57,381 bases of DNA from Bacteroidia bacterium (lineage in GTDB: Bacteria; Bacteroidota; Bacteroidia; UKL13-3): the NCBI GenBank assembly GCA_019695215.1, contig JAIBAK010000020.1, positions 1 to 57,381 of the forward strand, in the 5' to 3' direction. The position numbers were made by a program, and so were the translations under genes. Positions 17,050 to 25,122 of this stretch are shown here, in pieces. The notes under the pieces are model-generated. The model searched no databases and was not told where the DNA came from. It saw only the letters and a list, made by a program, of their open reading frames with translations. Within the stretch, counting starts at the first letter, position 1. Every line of letters starts with the position of its first letter.

Positions 17050-18353
17050 GGAGAAAGAACCAGTAATTTGCCGCTGTGTATTTCTGCACCTGAATACACC
17101 CGATAAAAATACAGACCCGCACTAAGTTTATTTGAATCGTAAATCAGTTCTCCGTCATTCGCAGGTAAGATATTAATTCTGTCGGCCAGCACTCCTTCGT
17201 GCGTATAAATTTCGATCATCGCTGAGGAATTTGCCTGAGCGGGAATTGAAAAAGTAACCGGTAATCCCGTAGCACACGGATTAGGGAAAACGGTCACCGT
17301 TTTAGGAGGGTCTTTACCAATATAAACCGACCTCAGTACCGAGTATGAAAAATCTCCGTTAAAATCGGTTTGTTTGATGCGGTAGTAATTAATTCCTTCT
17401 ACAGGGTTTTCGTGTACAAAAGTATATGAGTGCATCTGGCTGCTGGTTCCTGCACCTTTTATTCTTCCTGTTTCTTCAAACAACTGCCCGTTGGCCGAGT
17501 GCTCAACTGTAAAATAATCATTATTTGTTTCACTGGCAGTTCCCCAGTTTAAAAGCGCATAATCTCCCTTAGCAGCAACATTAAATTCAGTAAATGTAAC
17601 CGGCAAAATGGAAATAGGATAATAGGTAAACGTAAGCCCGTTGGGCGGGTAACAACTTCCGTTAAAAGCGATATTCGAACTATTGGCACTACCATTTGCA
17701 GTAGTGGCCCAGTTGCTTGCATGTGTGCGCATCAGAAAATCGGCATTCGTAATACCGTACAATCCTACCCGCGCAGTTTCGGAAGTGGAGTTATGGGTAA
17801 ACGCGCCATAACAAAATTCTACCTTGCTCGAATCTTCATAAAGTTTAATCTGAAAGTTGTAGTTATCTCCCGTTTGGTTGTACGACCGAAATCCAAACCA
17901 CTGCACGGTCAGCACGCGAGTTGGTGCGGTGCCCGAAAGAATATATTGCAATGATGATCCTGTTTGTCCCTGCAGGTCGTAGTTAAGAGCCGAAAGCAGC
18001 AACCCGTCTCCGGTAGCCTGGATATCCTGATAGTAGGTATTGGAGTTCATGCTGAAGGAGGGAAGGTTTCCTAATTTTATATAACCATTGGTACTCACTC
18101 CAAACTGCGTGTAACTAACTCCGTTGTAAGAAAAGGTAAAACCAATTGAAAATCCGGTTCCGGTTTGGGTGCCCAATGAGCCGGTAGTTCCGGTCAGGTA
18201 AATCTGATCATCACTGGTGGTACTGCCTAATGCGGTTCCCCCGGCTTGAATTACATACGTTTTGGTAGATTTTACCAGAAACATACCCGTATTAACGAGC
18301 GCATGTACCCGAGCCGAAATAAGAAGGCAAAGCAGAATAGTAAAGAACCTCAT
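17046..18353 (-). CDS. T9SS-sorted surface protein with beta-sandwich domains, function unknown
   Basis: 435-aa exported protein with signal peptide MRFFTILLCLLISARVHA. Residues about 30-250 form a repeat-poor, Gly/Ser/Thr-rich beta domain (for example GFSIGFTFSYNGVSYTQFGV, STNGYIKLG) seen in many Bacteroidota surface proteins. Next comes a fibronectin-like stretch (YALLNWGTASETNNDYFTVE and INYYRIKQTDFNGDFSYS), then a T9SS sorting domain (VTVFPNPCATGLPV, AGLYFYRVYSG, GKLLVLSP). No enzymatic motif is seen. It is probably an adhesin-like or structural surface protein, co-located with secreted peptidases. Confidence 0.87.
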   Translation of the reverse strand: MRFFTILLCLLISARVHALVNTGMFLVKSTKTYVIQAGGTALGSTTSDDQIYLTGTTGSLGTQTGTGFSIGFTFSYNGVSYTQFGVSTNGYIKLGNLPSFSMNSNTYYQDIQATGDGLLLSALNYDLQGQTGSSLQYILSGTAPTRVLTVQWFGFRSYNQTGDNYNFQIKLYEDSSKVEFCYGAFTHNSTSETARVGLYGITNADFLMRTHASNWATTANGSANSSNIAFNGSCYPPNGLTFTYYPISILPVTFTEFNVAAKGDYALLNWGTASETNNDYFTVEHSANGQLFEETGRIKGAGTSSQMHSYTFVHENPVEGINYYRIKQTDFNGDFSYSVLRSVYIGKDPPKTVTVFPNPCATGLPVTFSIPAQANSSAMIEIYTHEGVLADRINILPANDGELIYDSNKLSAGLYFYRVYSGAEIHSGKLLVLSP

Positions 18354-18360
18354 CCCAACA

Positions 18361-18389
18361 CAAAATTAGCCTTTTTTTACAAATAGCAA
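18361..18389 (-). promoter_or_regulatory. Promoter of the 435-aa T9SS protein gene
   Basis: On the minus strand TTG (18389-18387), an 18-nt spacer and TAATTTTG (18368-18361) match the Bacteroidota promoter consensus. The -7 element ends 7 nt before the ATG at 18353, giving a very short leader. Confidence 0.6.
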
Positions 18390-18536
18390 TAGTTGGCCTA
18401 ACAATCATTAGGAGTATTTTTTCGGTGTATGGTTAACTGTTCAGTACCGTTCATAACATCCGGTGCCGTTGCTTGATTCGCGTCAGGTTTTTAACGAATT
18501 TGCACCTTTATCAATGAAAAGAGGGTTAGAGGTAAT

Positions 18537-19355
18537 ATGAAGCGGGTTATTTTTTTAATTGTCATGTTAGGATTTGGGTTTATTGCTAAAGCTCAAGACG
18601 ATGTAAAGGGCTCGATTGAAGGAGGCCTGCATGGAGGTATTACTCAGTTTTACGGGGATGTAAGTTCGGGCTTATTCAACTGGAAACAAAAGGGACTCGT
18701 ACTTGGGGCACATGGCAGGTACAATATCAACTCAAAATTTACGGCTAAACTATCATTTACCTATGGGCGTTTAAAGGGCGATGATGCACTTTCCAAATCC
18801 AAATACCAGCAATTCAGAAATATTAATTTCCGCACTACGGTTAAAGAGTTTTCGTTGGTATGCGAATACAATATTTTAGGGTACAGTTCGGGTAGTAAAA
18901 GAATGTATCCCGGCATGGAGATGATGCGGTTTAGCCCCTATGTTTTTACCGGAATTGATTTGTACTTTTTTACACCCAAGTCGCAGGTAGGAGGTACTTA
19001 TTACAAAGTTAAAACTCTGGATACCGAACTCGGAAAAAAATACAGTACCTTTAACCTTTCGGTTCCGTTTGGGGCTGGAGTAAAATACTCACCGTTTAAC
19101 CTGTGGACACTGGGTTTTGAGGTAGGAATGCGTAAAACTTTTACCGATGCATTAGACGATGTGGCCGGTTATTATGCTGATTACAATACGGTAAGAGATG
19201 ATCAGGGCGAGATAGCGGCCATATTAAGTGATCCCGCCAGATTAATAGGAAACACCACCCAGAAAACCGGAGCCAGAGGGAATCCCCGAAGCAAGGATTG
19301 GTATATGTTTATTACCCTGAGCATCACTAAAAAGCTGTATTTCAAGAATTATTGA
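18537..19355 (+). CDS. Outer-membrane beta-barrel protein, DUF6089/PorG-like
   Basis: 272-aa exported protein with signal peptide MKRVIFLIVMLGFGFIAKA. It begins IEGGLHGGITQFYGDVSSG, a hallmark of the DUF6089 group, followed by alternating strands (AKLSFTYGRLKGDD, FSLVCEYNILGY, YVFTGIDLYFFTP, VPFGAGVKY, LGFEVGMRKTFTDALDDVAG). The group includes PorG, an outer-membrane part of the T9SS machine, and related porin-like proteins. The T9SS role is therefore possible but not proven. AGAGG is present 6-10 nt before the ATG. A partial promoter (TTG at 18473-18475, N19, CGAATTTG) lies upstream. The next genes are rplU-rpmA. Confidence 0.8.
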   Translation: MKRVIFLIVMLGFGFIAKAQDDVKGSIEGGLHGGITQFYGDVSSGLFNWKQKGLVLGAHGRYNINSKFTAKLSFTYGRLKGDDALSKSKYQQFRNINFRTTVKEFSLVCEYNILGYSSGSKRMYPGMEMMRFSPYVFTGIDLYFFTPKSQVGGTYYKVKTLDTELGKKYSTFNLSVPFGAGVKYSPFNLWTLGFEVGMRKTFTDALDDVAGYYADYNTVRDDQGEIAAILSDPARLIGNTTQKTGARGNPRSKDWYMFITLSITKKLYFKNY

Positions 19356-19374
19356 AATAATTTGCTCCGGTGGG

Positions 19375-19405
19375 TTTGTTATTTTGCTTGTTACCCATAT
19401 CTTTG
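19375..19405 (+). promoter_or_regulatory. Promoter of rplU-rpmA
   Basis: TTTG (19375-19378), a 19-nt spacer and TATCTTTG (19398-19405) form a full-consensus Bacteroidota promoter, the best in the window. It gives a leader of roughly 25-30 nt before the rplU ATG at 19439. Confidence 0.75.
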
Positions 19406-19438
19406 CCGTCCATTTAACAATTTAAGATAAGTATAAAC

Positions 19439-19750
19439 ATGTTTGCTATCGTAGAAATTGCTGGCCAACAATTTAAAGTTGAAAAAGACCAGACTTTGTT
19501 TGTGCACAGGTTGCAGAACGAAGAAGGCGCCAGCGTTGAGTTCGATAAGGTGTTGTTAGTTGACAACAACGGATCGGTAAAAGTAGGAACCCCTGTAGTA
19601 GGAGGTGCCAAAGTAAAAGCCAAGGTGATAAATCACCTTAAGGGCGACAAGGTAATTGTGTTTAAAAAGAAACGCAGAAAAGGGTACAAGAAGAAAAACG
19701 GACACCGCCAGTACTTCACCAAAATTCAGATTTCAGATATTGTAGGTTAA
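19439..19750 (+). CDS. rplU: 50S ribosomal protein L21
   Basis: 103-aa ribosomal protein that binds 23S rRNA near the exit-tunnel side of the large subunit. It shows the standard L21 opening [18 protein letters not shown], the central [17 protein letters not shown] and the basic C-terminal block [18 protein letters not shown], which contacts rRNA. Length is normal. It is the first gene of the conserved pair with rpmA, 26 nt apart, behind a full-consensus promoter. Confidence 0.98.
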   Translation: MFAIVEIAGQQFKVEKDQTLFVHRLQNEEGASVEFDKVLLVDNNGSVKVGTPVVGGAKVKAKVINHLKGDKVIVFKKKRRKGYKKKNGHRQYFTKIQISDIVG

Positions 19751-19776
19751 TCATCTTTTAAAAGGAGTAATATAAC

Positions 19777-20034
19777 ATGGCACACAAAAAAGGTGCAGGT
19801 AGTTCAAAGAACGGCCGTGAATCACACAGTAAACGCCTTGGCGTAAAACTTTACGGAGGAGAATTTGCCAAAGCCGGTAACATTATCATCCGTCAGCGTG
19901 GTACAAAACATCATCCAGGTGACAATGTGGGTATAGGAAAAGATCATACCTTATTTGCGTTGGTTGATGGTAAAGTAGTATTTACCAAAACATCAAATGA
20001 TCGTTCATTTGTATCTGTTAAACCACAGGCATAA
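19777..20034 (+). CDS. rpmA: 50S ribosomal protein L27
   Basis: 85-aa ribosomal protein whose N-terminal tail reaches the peptidyl-transferase centre. The sequence [20 protein letters not shown] is canonical, followed by [20 protein letters not shown] and the [17 protein letters not shown] block. The tail starts directly with MAHKK, so it is not the Firmicutes form with a cleaved leader. It has one of the few strong Shine-Dalgarno sites in the window, AAAGGAG at 19761-19767, 9 nt before the ATG. A terminator follows at 20083. Confidence 0.98.
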   Translation: MAHKKGAGSSKNGRESHSKRLGVKLYGGEFAKAGNIIIRQRGTKHHPGDNVGIGKDHTLFALVDGKVVFTKTSNDRSFVSVKPQA

Positions 20035-20082
20035 GCATCAAAAGGCTTTTTTAGGGTTTTAAATAATATTTTAAGTGGATTT

Positions 20083-20121
20083 CCCGCTTTGATGAGTAAT
20101 CAGGGCGGGTTTTCTTTTTTT
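20083..20121. terminator. Intrinsic terminator between rpmA and the convergent polyprenyl synthase gene
   Basis: CCCGC (20083-20087) pairs with GCGGG (20105-20109); inner TTGAT/ATCAG pairing extends the hairpin, and a T-rich tract follows to 20121. It is placed 49 nt after the rpmA stop. Confidence 0.65.
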
Positions 20122-20138
20122 ATTCGAATACTAATTTA

Positions 20139-21113
20139 CTAACTCGCCCTCTGTTGCAAAAAGGAAGCAAAGGCTGTAAATGTAGTTTTGTGTGATTCGG
20201 GAGCATTTACCCGTTGTAAATGTTCAAATGCTTTTTGCTTATGAAAATTCATTTGTTCTTCGGCCAGCCCGCGCACATGTACCCTATCGTAAATGGCTTT
20301 TACCGCAGTTACTTTTTCCTCCTCGTTAAAATTCTTTTTGTGTACCCATTGGTTCAGTTCCTCCTGTGTGTTGCCTTTAGTCAGCTCAAGTGCTTTTATT
20401 AAAAGAAATGTTTTTTTGTTGGAGATAATATCACCGCCCGGCTGCTTCCCGAATTCGATGCTGTCGCCATAAACATCTAAAATATCATCCTGAAGTTGAA
20501 AGGCAATGCCAATATGTTTGCCGAATTCATACAGGTGTTGAGCATCTTCTTCAGCAGCATTGGCAATATAAGAACCCAGTTTTAAAGAGGCGGCCAGCAA
20601 AACGGCTGTTTTTAATTCAATCATGTGCAGGTAATCGGCAATGGTTACCTGTTCCTGCTGCTCAAAGTTCATGTCTAATTGCTGCCCTTCGCATACCTGA
20701 GCAGCGGTTTTCATAAATAAAGGGAGGCACTTTTTTAGAACAGTCCCGTCAAGAGTGCTGAATAATTCCACCGCTTTTATCATCATCAGGTCTCCGGCCA
20801 GAATTGCCGTATCCGGATTCCATTTTACATGCACCGTTGGCTGCCCTCTGCGAAGCGGGGCTTTGTCCATAATATCGTCATGTACCAAGGTAAAGTTGTG
20901 AAATACTTCGAGTGCAGTAGCAACAGGAAGGGCTTTTTGCAGGTCACCGTTAAATAATTCGCAGGCCATAAGTGCCAGTACAGGTCTTACTCGTTTGCCT
21001 CCCATATCCATAGTATAATCAATGGGTGCGTATAATTCAACGGGGGCTCCGCTAAACCTGTTTTCCTTAATATAGGTATTTATTTGCTCTAAGTATGTTT
21101 GGTATATTTGCAT
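20139..21113 (-). CDS. Polyprenyl synthetase (trans-isoprenyl diphosphate synthase)
   Basis: Condenses isopentenyl diphosphate with an allylic diphosphate to make a prenyl chain for quinones, carotenoids or undecaprenyl precursors. The 324-aa protein has the first Asp-rich motif HDDIMDKAPLRRG (Asp79, Asp80, Asp83), the GGKRVRPVLALMA segment and the second Asp-rich motif LQDDILDVYGD (Asp209, Asp210, Asp213). Chain length cannot be safely read; the family covers C15 to C50 products. Its ATG lies 5 nt after the RNase R stop, so both are probably one transcript. Confidence 0.95.
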   Translation of the reverse strand: MQIYQTYLEQINTYIKENRFSGAPVELYAPIDYTMDMGGKRVRPVLALMACELFNGDLQKALPVATALEVFHNFTLVHDDIMDKAPLRRGQPTVHVKWNPDTAILAGDLMMIKAVELFSTLDGTVLKKCLPLFMKTAAQVCEGQQLDMNFEQQEQVTIADYLHMIELKTAVLLAASLKLGSYIANAAEEDAQHLYEFGKHIGIAFQLQDDILDVYGDSIEFGKQPGGDIISNKKTFLLIKALELTKGNTQEELNQWVHKKNFNEEEKVTAVKAIYDRVHVRGLAEEQMNFHKQKAFEHLQRVNAPESHKTTFTAFASFLQQRAS

Positions 21114-21118
21114 AACAC

Positions 21119-23239
21119 CTATTTGATTAACTGAAAATCGATGGTGCGTTTCACCAGATCGGTTTTAATTACTTTTACTTTTAATTTATCACCCAGTTGA
21201 TATATGATTTTCTTTTTACGTCCGATTACCCGGTAATTGGCTTCGTCATATTCATAAAAATCATCCTGAAGCGAGCCAAGTCTAATCATTCCTTCACATT
21301 TATTTTCTATAATTTCTACGTAAATGCCCCACTCGGTAACACCTGAAATTATTCCTTCAAATACCTTCCCCAAAAACTGATTCAGGTATTCAACCTGTTT
21401 GTATTTTATGGAAGCCCGCTCGGCTTCGGCTGCGCGTTGTTCCATTTCCGAACTGTGCTTGCATTTATTTTCCAGATCACCTGTTTTGCCGGTTTCTTTC
21501 TCCAAATAATGCTGCAGCAAGCGGTGTGTCATCAGGTCGGGGTAGCGCCTGATGGGAGAGGTAAAGTGCGTGTAAAAATCAAAAGCTAATCCGTAGTGGC
21601 TTGTTTTTTTGGTGGTATAAAAAGCTTTTGCCATGGTGCGTATGGCCATTTGCTGCAGCAGGTTTTGTTCGGGTTTACCTTCTACTTCCTCCAGCAGGCT
21701 GTTCAGCGATTTTGAAATCTGTTTTTCCGATTGTGCATTGATGCGGTAACCAAACCGAGCCGCAATGGTACTAAACTGGGTGAGCTTGTCAATATTGGGA
21801 AGTTCATGTACGCGGTACACGCAGGGCTTTTTATTTTTGCCTAAGAGTTCGGCTACTTTTTTATTGGCAAGCAACATAAAATCTTCAATGAGTTTATGCG
21901 CGTCTTTCCGAATTTTGGTGTACACTCCAAGCGGATTTCCTTTCTCATCTAATTTAAATTTCACTTCTTCTGTCTCAAATGAAATGGCTCCCTGTTTAAA
22001 GCGTTCCTTGCGCATTATCTTGGCTAAAGTATCCAGTTGCATTAATTCGTAGGCATAAGGGCCGCTTTGATTTTCGAGCACCTGTTGCACTTCTTCGTAG
22101 GCAAATCGCCTGTCGGAGTGAATAACGGTTTTGCCAAACCATTCTTTATGAATATGACCTTTTTCGTCCATTTCAAATACGGCTGCAAAACAGAGTTTAT
22201 CCTCATTGGCTCTTAGCGAACATACACCGTTCGATAATTTTTCGGGCAACATGGGCACTACGCGGTCAACTAAATAAATCGATGTTCCGCGGTCGTAAGC
22301 TTCTTTATCTAATGGAGAACCGGGTTTTACGTAATGACTCACATCAGCTATATGAACTCCTATTTCAAATTTGTTATCGGGTAATACCTGAAAAGAAATG
22401 GCATCATCAAAATCCTTGGCATCTTCGGGGTCAATAGTAAAAGTAAGGACAGAGCGAAAGTCTCTTCGTTTTTTTATTTCTTCGGCAGGCGGGGTATCGG
22501 TAATTTTTTCAGCTTCGGCTTCTACTTCAGCAGGGAAACTTAAGGGAAATCCATACTCGGCAATAATAGCATTCATTTCTACCTCGTTGGTTCCCGGTTT
22601 GCCCAGCACCTGAGTTATTTCTCCGAACGGGTTATTGAAATCAACCGGCCAGTCGGTAATACGGGCAATGGCTTTCATGCCGTGGCCTGCCTTGTTTAAT
22701 TTATCATTGGGAATATAAATGTCAACATGCATCCTGCGGTCGTCAGGAACCAGAAATGCAAATCCGGCTTTTCGTTCTACTATGCCTACAAATTCGGTGC
22801 GCGCACGTTCCAGAATTTCGATTACCTCGCCCGAATTTTTTCCGTCTCTGCGCTGGGCAAAAAGACAAATTTTTACTCTGTCTTTATGTAAAGCACGGTT
22901 TAAATCATTAGGGCCAATATAAATATCATCTCCTCCGCTATCAGGAATAAGGTAAGCCGACCCGTGCGAGTTTACATCAAGAATTCCCTCTACAAATCTG
23001 TCAAAAATAACAGCTTTATATTTACCCGGTCCGCTTGATCTGAGCTTACCCGTTCCCAGCAGTTTGTTCAGTGCATTTTCAATAAGTTTTCTTTGCTCAT
23101 CACTTCTGAAACCTAAACGCGAAGCAATTTGTTTGGCATTCCATTCCTTTGCTGCCTGCTCCATCATCAGGTCGCAGATAGCCTGCTGAAGATTTTGAGG
23201 GGTTGATTTTTTTGTCAAGCTAAAACGTATTTGCTGCAA
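21119..23239 (-). CDS. rnr: Ribonuclease R
   Basis: 706-aa 3'-5' exoribonuclease that degrades structured RNA. In order: an N-terminal winged helix (AKQIASRLGFRSDEQRKLIE), cold-shock domains, the RNB catalytic domain with the metal-binding signature TIDPEDAKDFDDAISF, then IGVHIADVSHYVKPG and HFTSPIRRYPDLMTHR, and a C-terminal S1 domain (GIISGVTEWGIYVEI). The opening codon is TTG at 23239, with AAAGAGGG a few nt upstream and no in-frame ATG before the winged helix, so TTG is the best start. The basic tail typical of E. coli RNase R is absent. Confidence 0.95.
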   Translation of the reverse strand: MQQIRFSLTKKSTPQNLQQAICDLMMEQAAKEWNAKQIASRLGFRSDEQRKLIENALNKLLGTGKLRSSGPGKYKAVIFDRFVEGILDVNSHGSAYLIPDSGGDDIYIGPNDLNRALHKDRVKICLFAQRRDGKNSGEVIEILERARTEFVGIVERKAGFAFLVPDDRRMHVDIYIPNDKLNKAGHGMKAIARITDWPVDFNNPFGEITQVLGKPGTNEVEMNAIIAEYGFPLSFPAEVEAEAEKITDTPPAEEIKKRRDFRSVLTFTIDPEDAKDFDDAISFQVLPDNKFEIGVHIADVSHYVKPGSPLDKEAYDRGTSIYLVDRVVPMLPEKLSNGVCSLRANEDKLCFAAVFEMDEKGHIHKEWFGKTVIHSDRRFAYEEVQQVLENQSGPYAYELMQLDTLAKIMRKERFKQGAISFETEEVKFKLDEKGNPLGVYTKIRKDAHKLIEDFMLLANKKVAELLGKNKKPCVYRVHELPNIDKLTQFSTIAARFGYRINAQSEKQISKSLNSLLEEVEGKPEQNLLQQMAIRTMAKAFYTTKKTSHYGLAFDFYTHFTSPIRRYPDLMTHRLLQHYLEKETGKTGDLENKCKHSSEMEQRAAEAERASIKYKQVEYLNQFLGKVFEGIISGVTEWGIYVEIIENKCEGMIRLGSLQDDFYEYDEANYRVIGRKKKIIYQLGDKLKVKVIKTDLVKRTIDFQLIK

Positions 23240-23296
23240 AATACCCTCTTTACCTAAAATTCAGAAAGGGTTTTATGCACAACAGGGCAAAGTCAT

Positions 23297-24148
23297 TTAA
23301 TGACACACCTGTATTTTTTTGACCTCGCAAAAAGTAGAGGATCCGGTAAAGAGGAGGTACAGCCCATTGGGAAGGTGGCAGGTGTTGAGGGGAATTTTAC
23401 TTTCTCCCTGCGGAAGGTTGTAATAAACAACCTCATTCACCTGCCGGCCGTTAAGGTCAGTCAAATGCATTTCAACTGTATCGGGTTGGCTTAGTTTTAT
23501 GCTGATTGTAGTATTAGTGTTTGCCGGATTTGGGAATACAGAAATGAAAGGAGATGTTGAAATAACTTCGCGTGCACTTGTCGCCCAGTCGCGAAAAACA
23601 ATATTGTCAAGAACCAGAATGGTTCCGTCATCAATAGAAGTAGCATTTGATGAAACAGCATGAGTAATGCGCAGTTCGCACGAATCAGGGATTGCCCCCG
23701 ATGAATACAGAATAGTAAAAACCATATCATTTAACTGAATGGTATTTCCGCTGGCAGTTTGTTCGTCCCAGGTAAATTGATTATAGGCTACCGTATCCCG
23801 TGTGCCGGCAGTTGATTTGAAAAGGAACACAGTAAACATGGCCATGTCGGTTGATTTCCCTTTTTTGTATCCGCCCAGGAAACGAAAATTTAATGGTCGC
23901 TGTGTATAGGCAAAACCACAGCCAATGGATGATGGAACAGAACCCGCCAGTGTTTGCATTTGCAGCCCGTAGCCTCCGTCAGGCATATTAATGCGCACAA
24001 TTCCGGGCGTATAAACAGTCCAGTTGTCGGGTTGTAGTCCGGAGTTTTTTATTGTCCAGTTTTCAAAAGTTCCATTTGGAATATTTTGTGCGATTACATC
24101 AATGCACAAAAGACCGGAAAGAAAAAACAGTGCTGTCTTTAAATTCAT
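23297..24148 (-). CDS. T9SS-sorted secreted protein, PCMD/carbohydrate-binding-like fold possible
   Basis: 283-aa exported protein with signal MNLKTALFFLSGLLCIDVIA. It begins QNIPNGTFENWTIKNSG, the pattern of Bacteroidota proteins whose mature part starts with a jelly-roll domain (NGxFExW, later DDGTILVLDNIVF). The C-terminus is a T9SS sorting domain: FPNPANTNTTISIKLS, DLNGRQV and GLYLLFTGSS, ending KKIQVCH. No catalytic motif is visible. It may bind glycan or act structurally; the fold is inferred only from motif style. It follows the neighbouring T9SS gene, separated by a strong terminator. Confidence 0.85.
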   Translation of the reverse strand: MNLKTALFFLSGLLCIDVIAQNIPNGTFENWTIKNSGLQPDNWTVYTPGIVRINMPDGGYGLQMQTLAGSVPSSIGCGFAYTQRPLNFRFLGGYKKGKSTDMAMFTVFLFKSTAGTRDTVAYNQFTWDEQTASGNTIQLNDMVFTILYSSGAIPDSCELRITHAVSSNATSIDDGTILVLDNIVFRDWATSAREVISTSPFISVFPNPANTNTTISIKLSQPDTVEMHLTDLNGRQVNEVVYYNLPQGESKIPLNTCHLPNGLYLLFTGSSTFCEVKKIQVCH

Positions 24149-24211
24149 TTACCTTTAGTATAGGGGAGATAACGTAACATGTATTAAATATCTTATGCTG
24201 AGTGCAAAAAT

Positions 24212-24244
24212 AAAAAAGGGCTTCGGTTACCGAAGCCCTTTTTT
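24212..24244. terminator. Strong bidirectional intrinsic terminator
   Basis: AAAAAAGGGCTTCG (24212-24225) and CGAAGCCCTTTTTT (24231-24244) form a perfect stem of 14 bp with the loop GTTAC, A/T tracts giving a U run on either strand. It ends transcripts of the leftward gene whose stop is at 24263. Confidence 0.9.
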
Positions 24245-24262
24245 AAACTTATTCAGGTAAAA

Positions 24263-25024
24263 TTAATTAACCAGAATTTTTCCTGATTTAATCACTTCGC
24301 CTTCGCTGGTTTTAATTTCGTAGAAATAGAAACCGCGGGTGTAATTGCTTACGTTTACAGTAGTGTTTTTCTCATCAAACAACACTTCTTCTACTTTTCT
24401 TCCGGCAATGTCAAAAATGTTAAGCACTTTAGGTAAATCGTAATTTACATCAATGTTCAAAACGTCTTTTACCGGGTTAGGGTAAACTTTAGTGGTATTG
24501 GCAAGAGCTCCGTCAATACCTACGTACCAGCCGTGCTCATTAAACCAAACGATATCTTTAGTTTTTTGATTGTTGGTCAGCCCGCTTCCTGTTTCAAATC
24601 CTAAACCCGGGCGGTTGAGGCAATGCGCAATAAATGCAAATCTAACATTGGTCGACTGAAGGAATTTAAGATTTGCGGTAAGATTTAAAGCCAAATGCAT
24701 AGTGTCGCCTGTTGCAATCGTTCTCGTAACTGTTTTAATTGCAAAAGTGTTAGAATTAGGGCCTGGGTACAAAACAATTGTTTGCGAGTTGCTGATGATG
24801 CTTACAGCAAACTGAAACCAGATGGAATCACCAGCCATTGCAGAACTGGTTCCATTGTTTTTCATAACCACCTCAACATTGAAAGGTGTTCCGCTGGATG
24901 GTGTACTTTTTAAGCTATCCGGATAAAGAATAGACTCAGTTGACCAATCAATTGTTCTGGTTTGAGCAAAAGATAATCCCGTTATAGCAATAACGGATAC
25001 CATGGTAAGTAGAATTTTTTTCAT
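24263..25024 (-). CDS. T9SS-sorted secreted protein of unknown function
   Basis: 253-aa exported protein with signal MKKILLTMVSVIAITGLSFA. The mature part up to about residue 165 is a beta-rich domain (FNVEVVMKNNGTSSAMAGD, WFQFAVSI, VRFAFIAHCLN) resembling a CARDB/Ig-like sandwich. The C-terminal T9SS sorting domain is clear: TKVYPNPVKDVLNIDV, IFDIAGRKVEEV, GFYFYEIKTSEG, GKILVN. No enzyme motif. It has its own promoter element upstream and a strong terminator downstream, so it is probably a monocistronic, well-expressed surface or secreted protein. Confidence 0.87.
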   Translation of the reverse strand: MKKILLTMVSVIAITGLSFAQTRTIDWSTESILYPDSLKSTPSSGTPFNVEVVMKNNGTSSAMAGDSIWFQFAVSIISNSQTIVLYPGPNSNTFAIKTVTRTIATGDTMHLALNLTANLKFLQSTNVRFAFIAHCLNRPGLGFETGSGLTNNQKTKDIVWFNEHGWYVGIDGALANTTKVYPNPVKDVLNIDVNYDLPKVLNIFDIAGRKVEEVLFDEKNTTVNVSNYTRGFYFYEIKTSEGEVIKSGKILVN

Positions 25025-25055
25025 TTGATAAATTTTGGATTAAAATTATTTAACA

Positions 25056-25063
25056 CAAATCTA
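25056..25063 (-). promoter_or_regulatory. Candidate -7 element of the 253-aa T9SS gene
   Basis: Reads TAGATTTG on the minus strand, a full match to TAnnTTTG, 31 nt before the ATG at 25024. A TTTC rather than TTTG sits about 19 nt upstream, so the -33 match is imperfect. Confidence 0.5.
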
Positions 25064-25122
25064 TATTTTGAAAGCGTAAATAGAAAGGTATAATAAAAAA
25101 TATTTTCCGGCTTGTACAGTTA

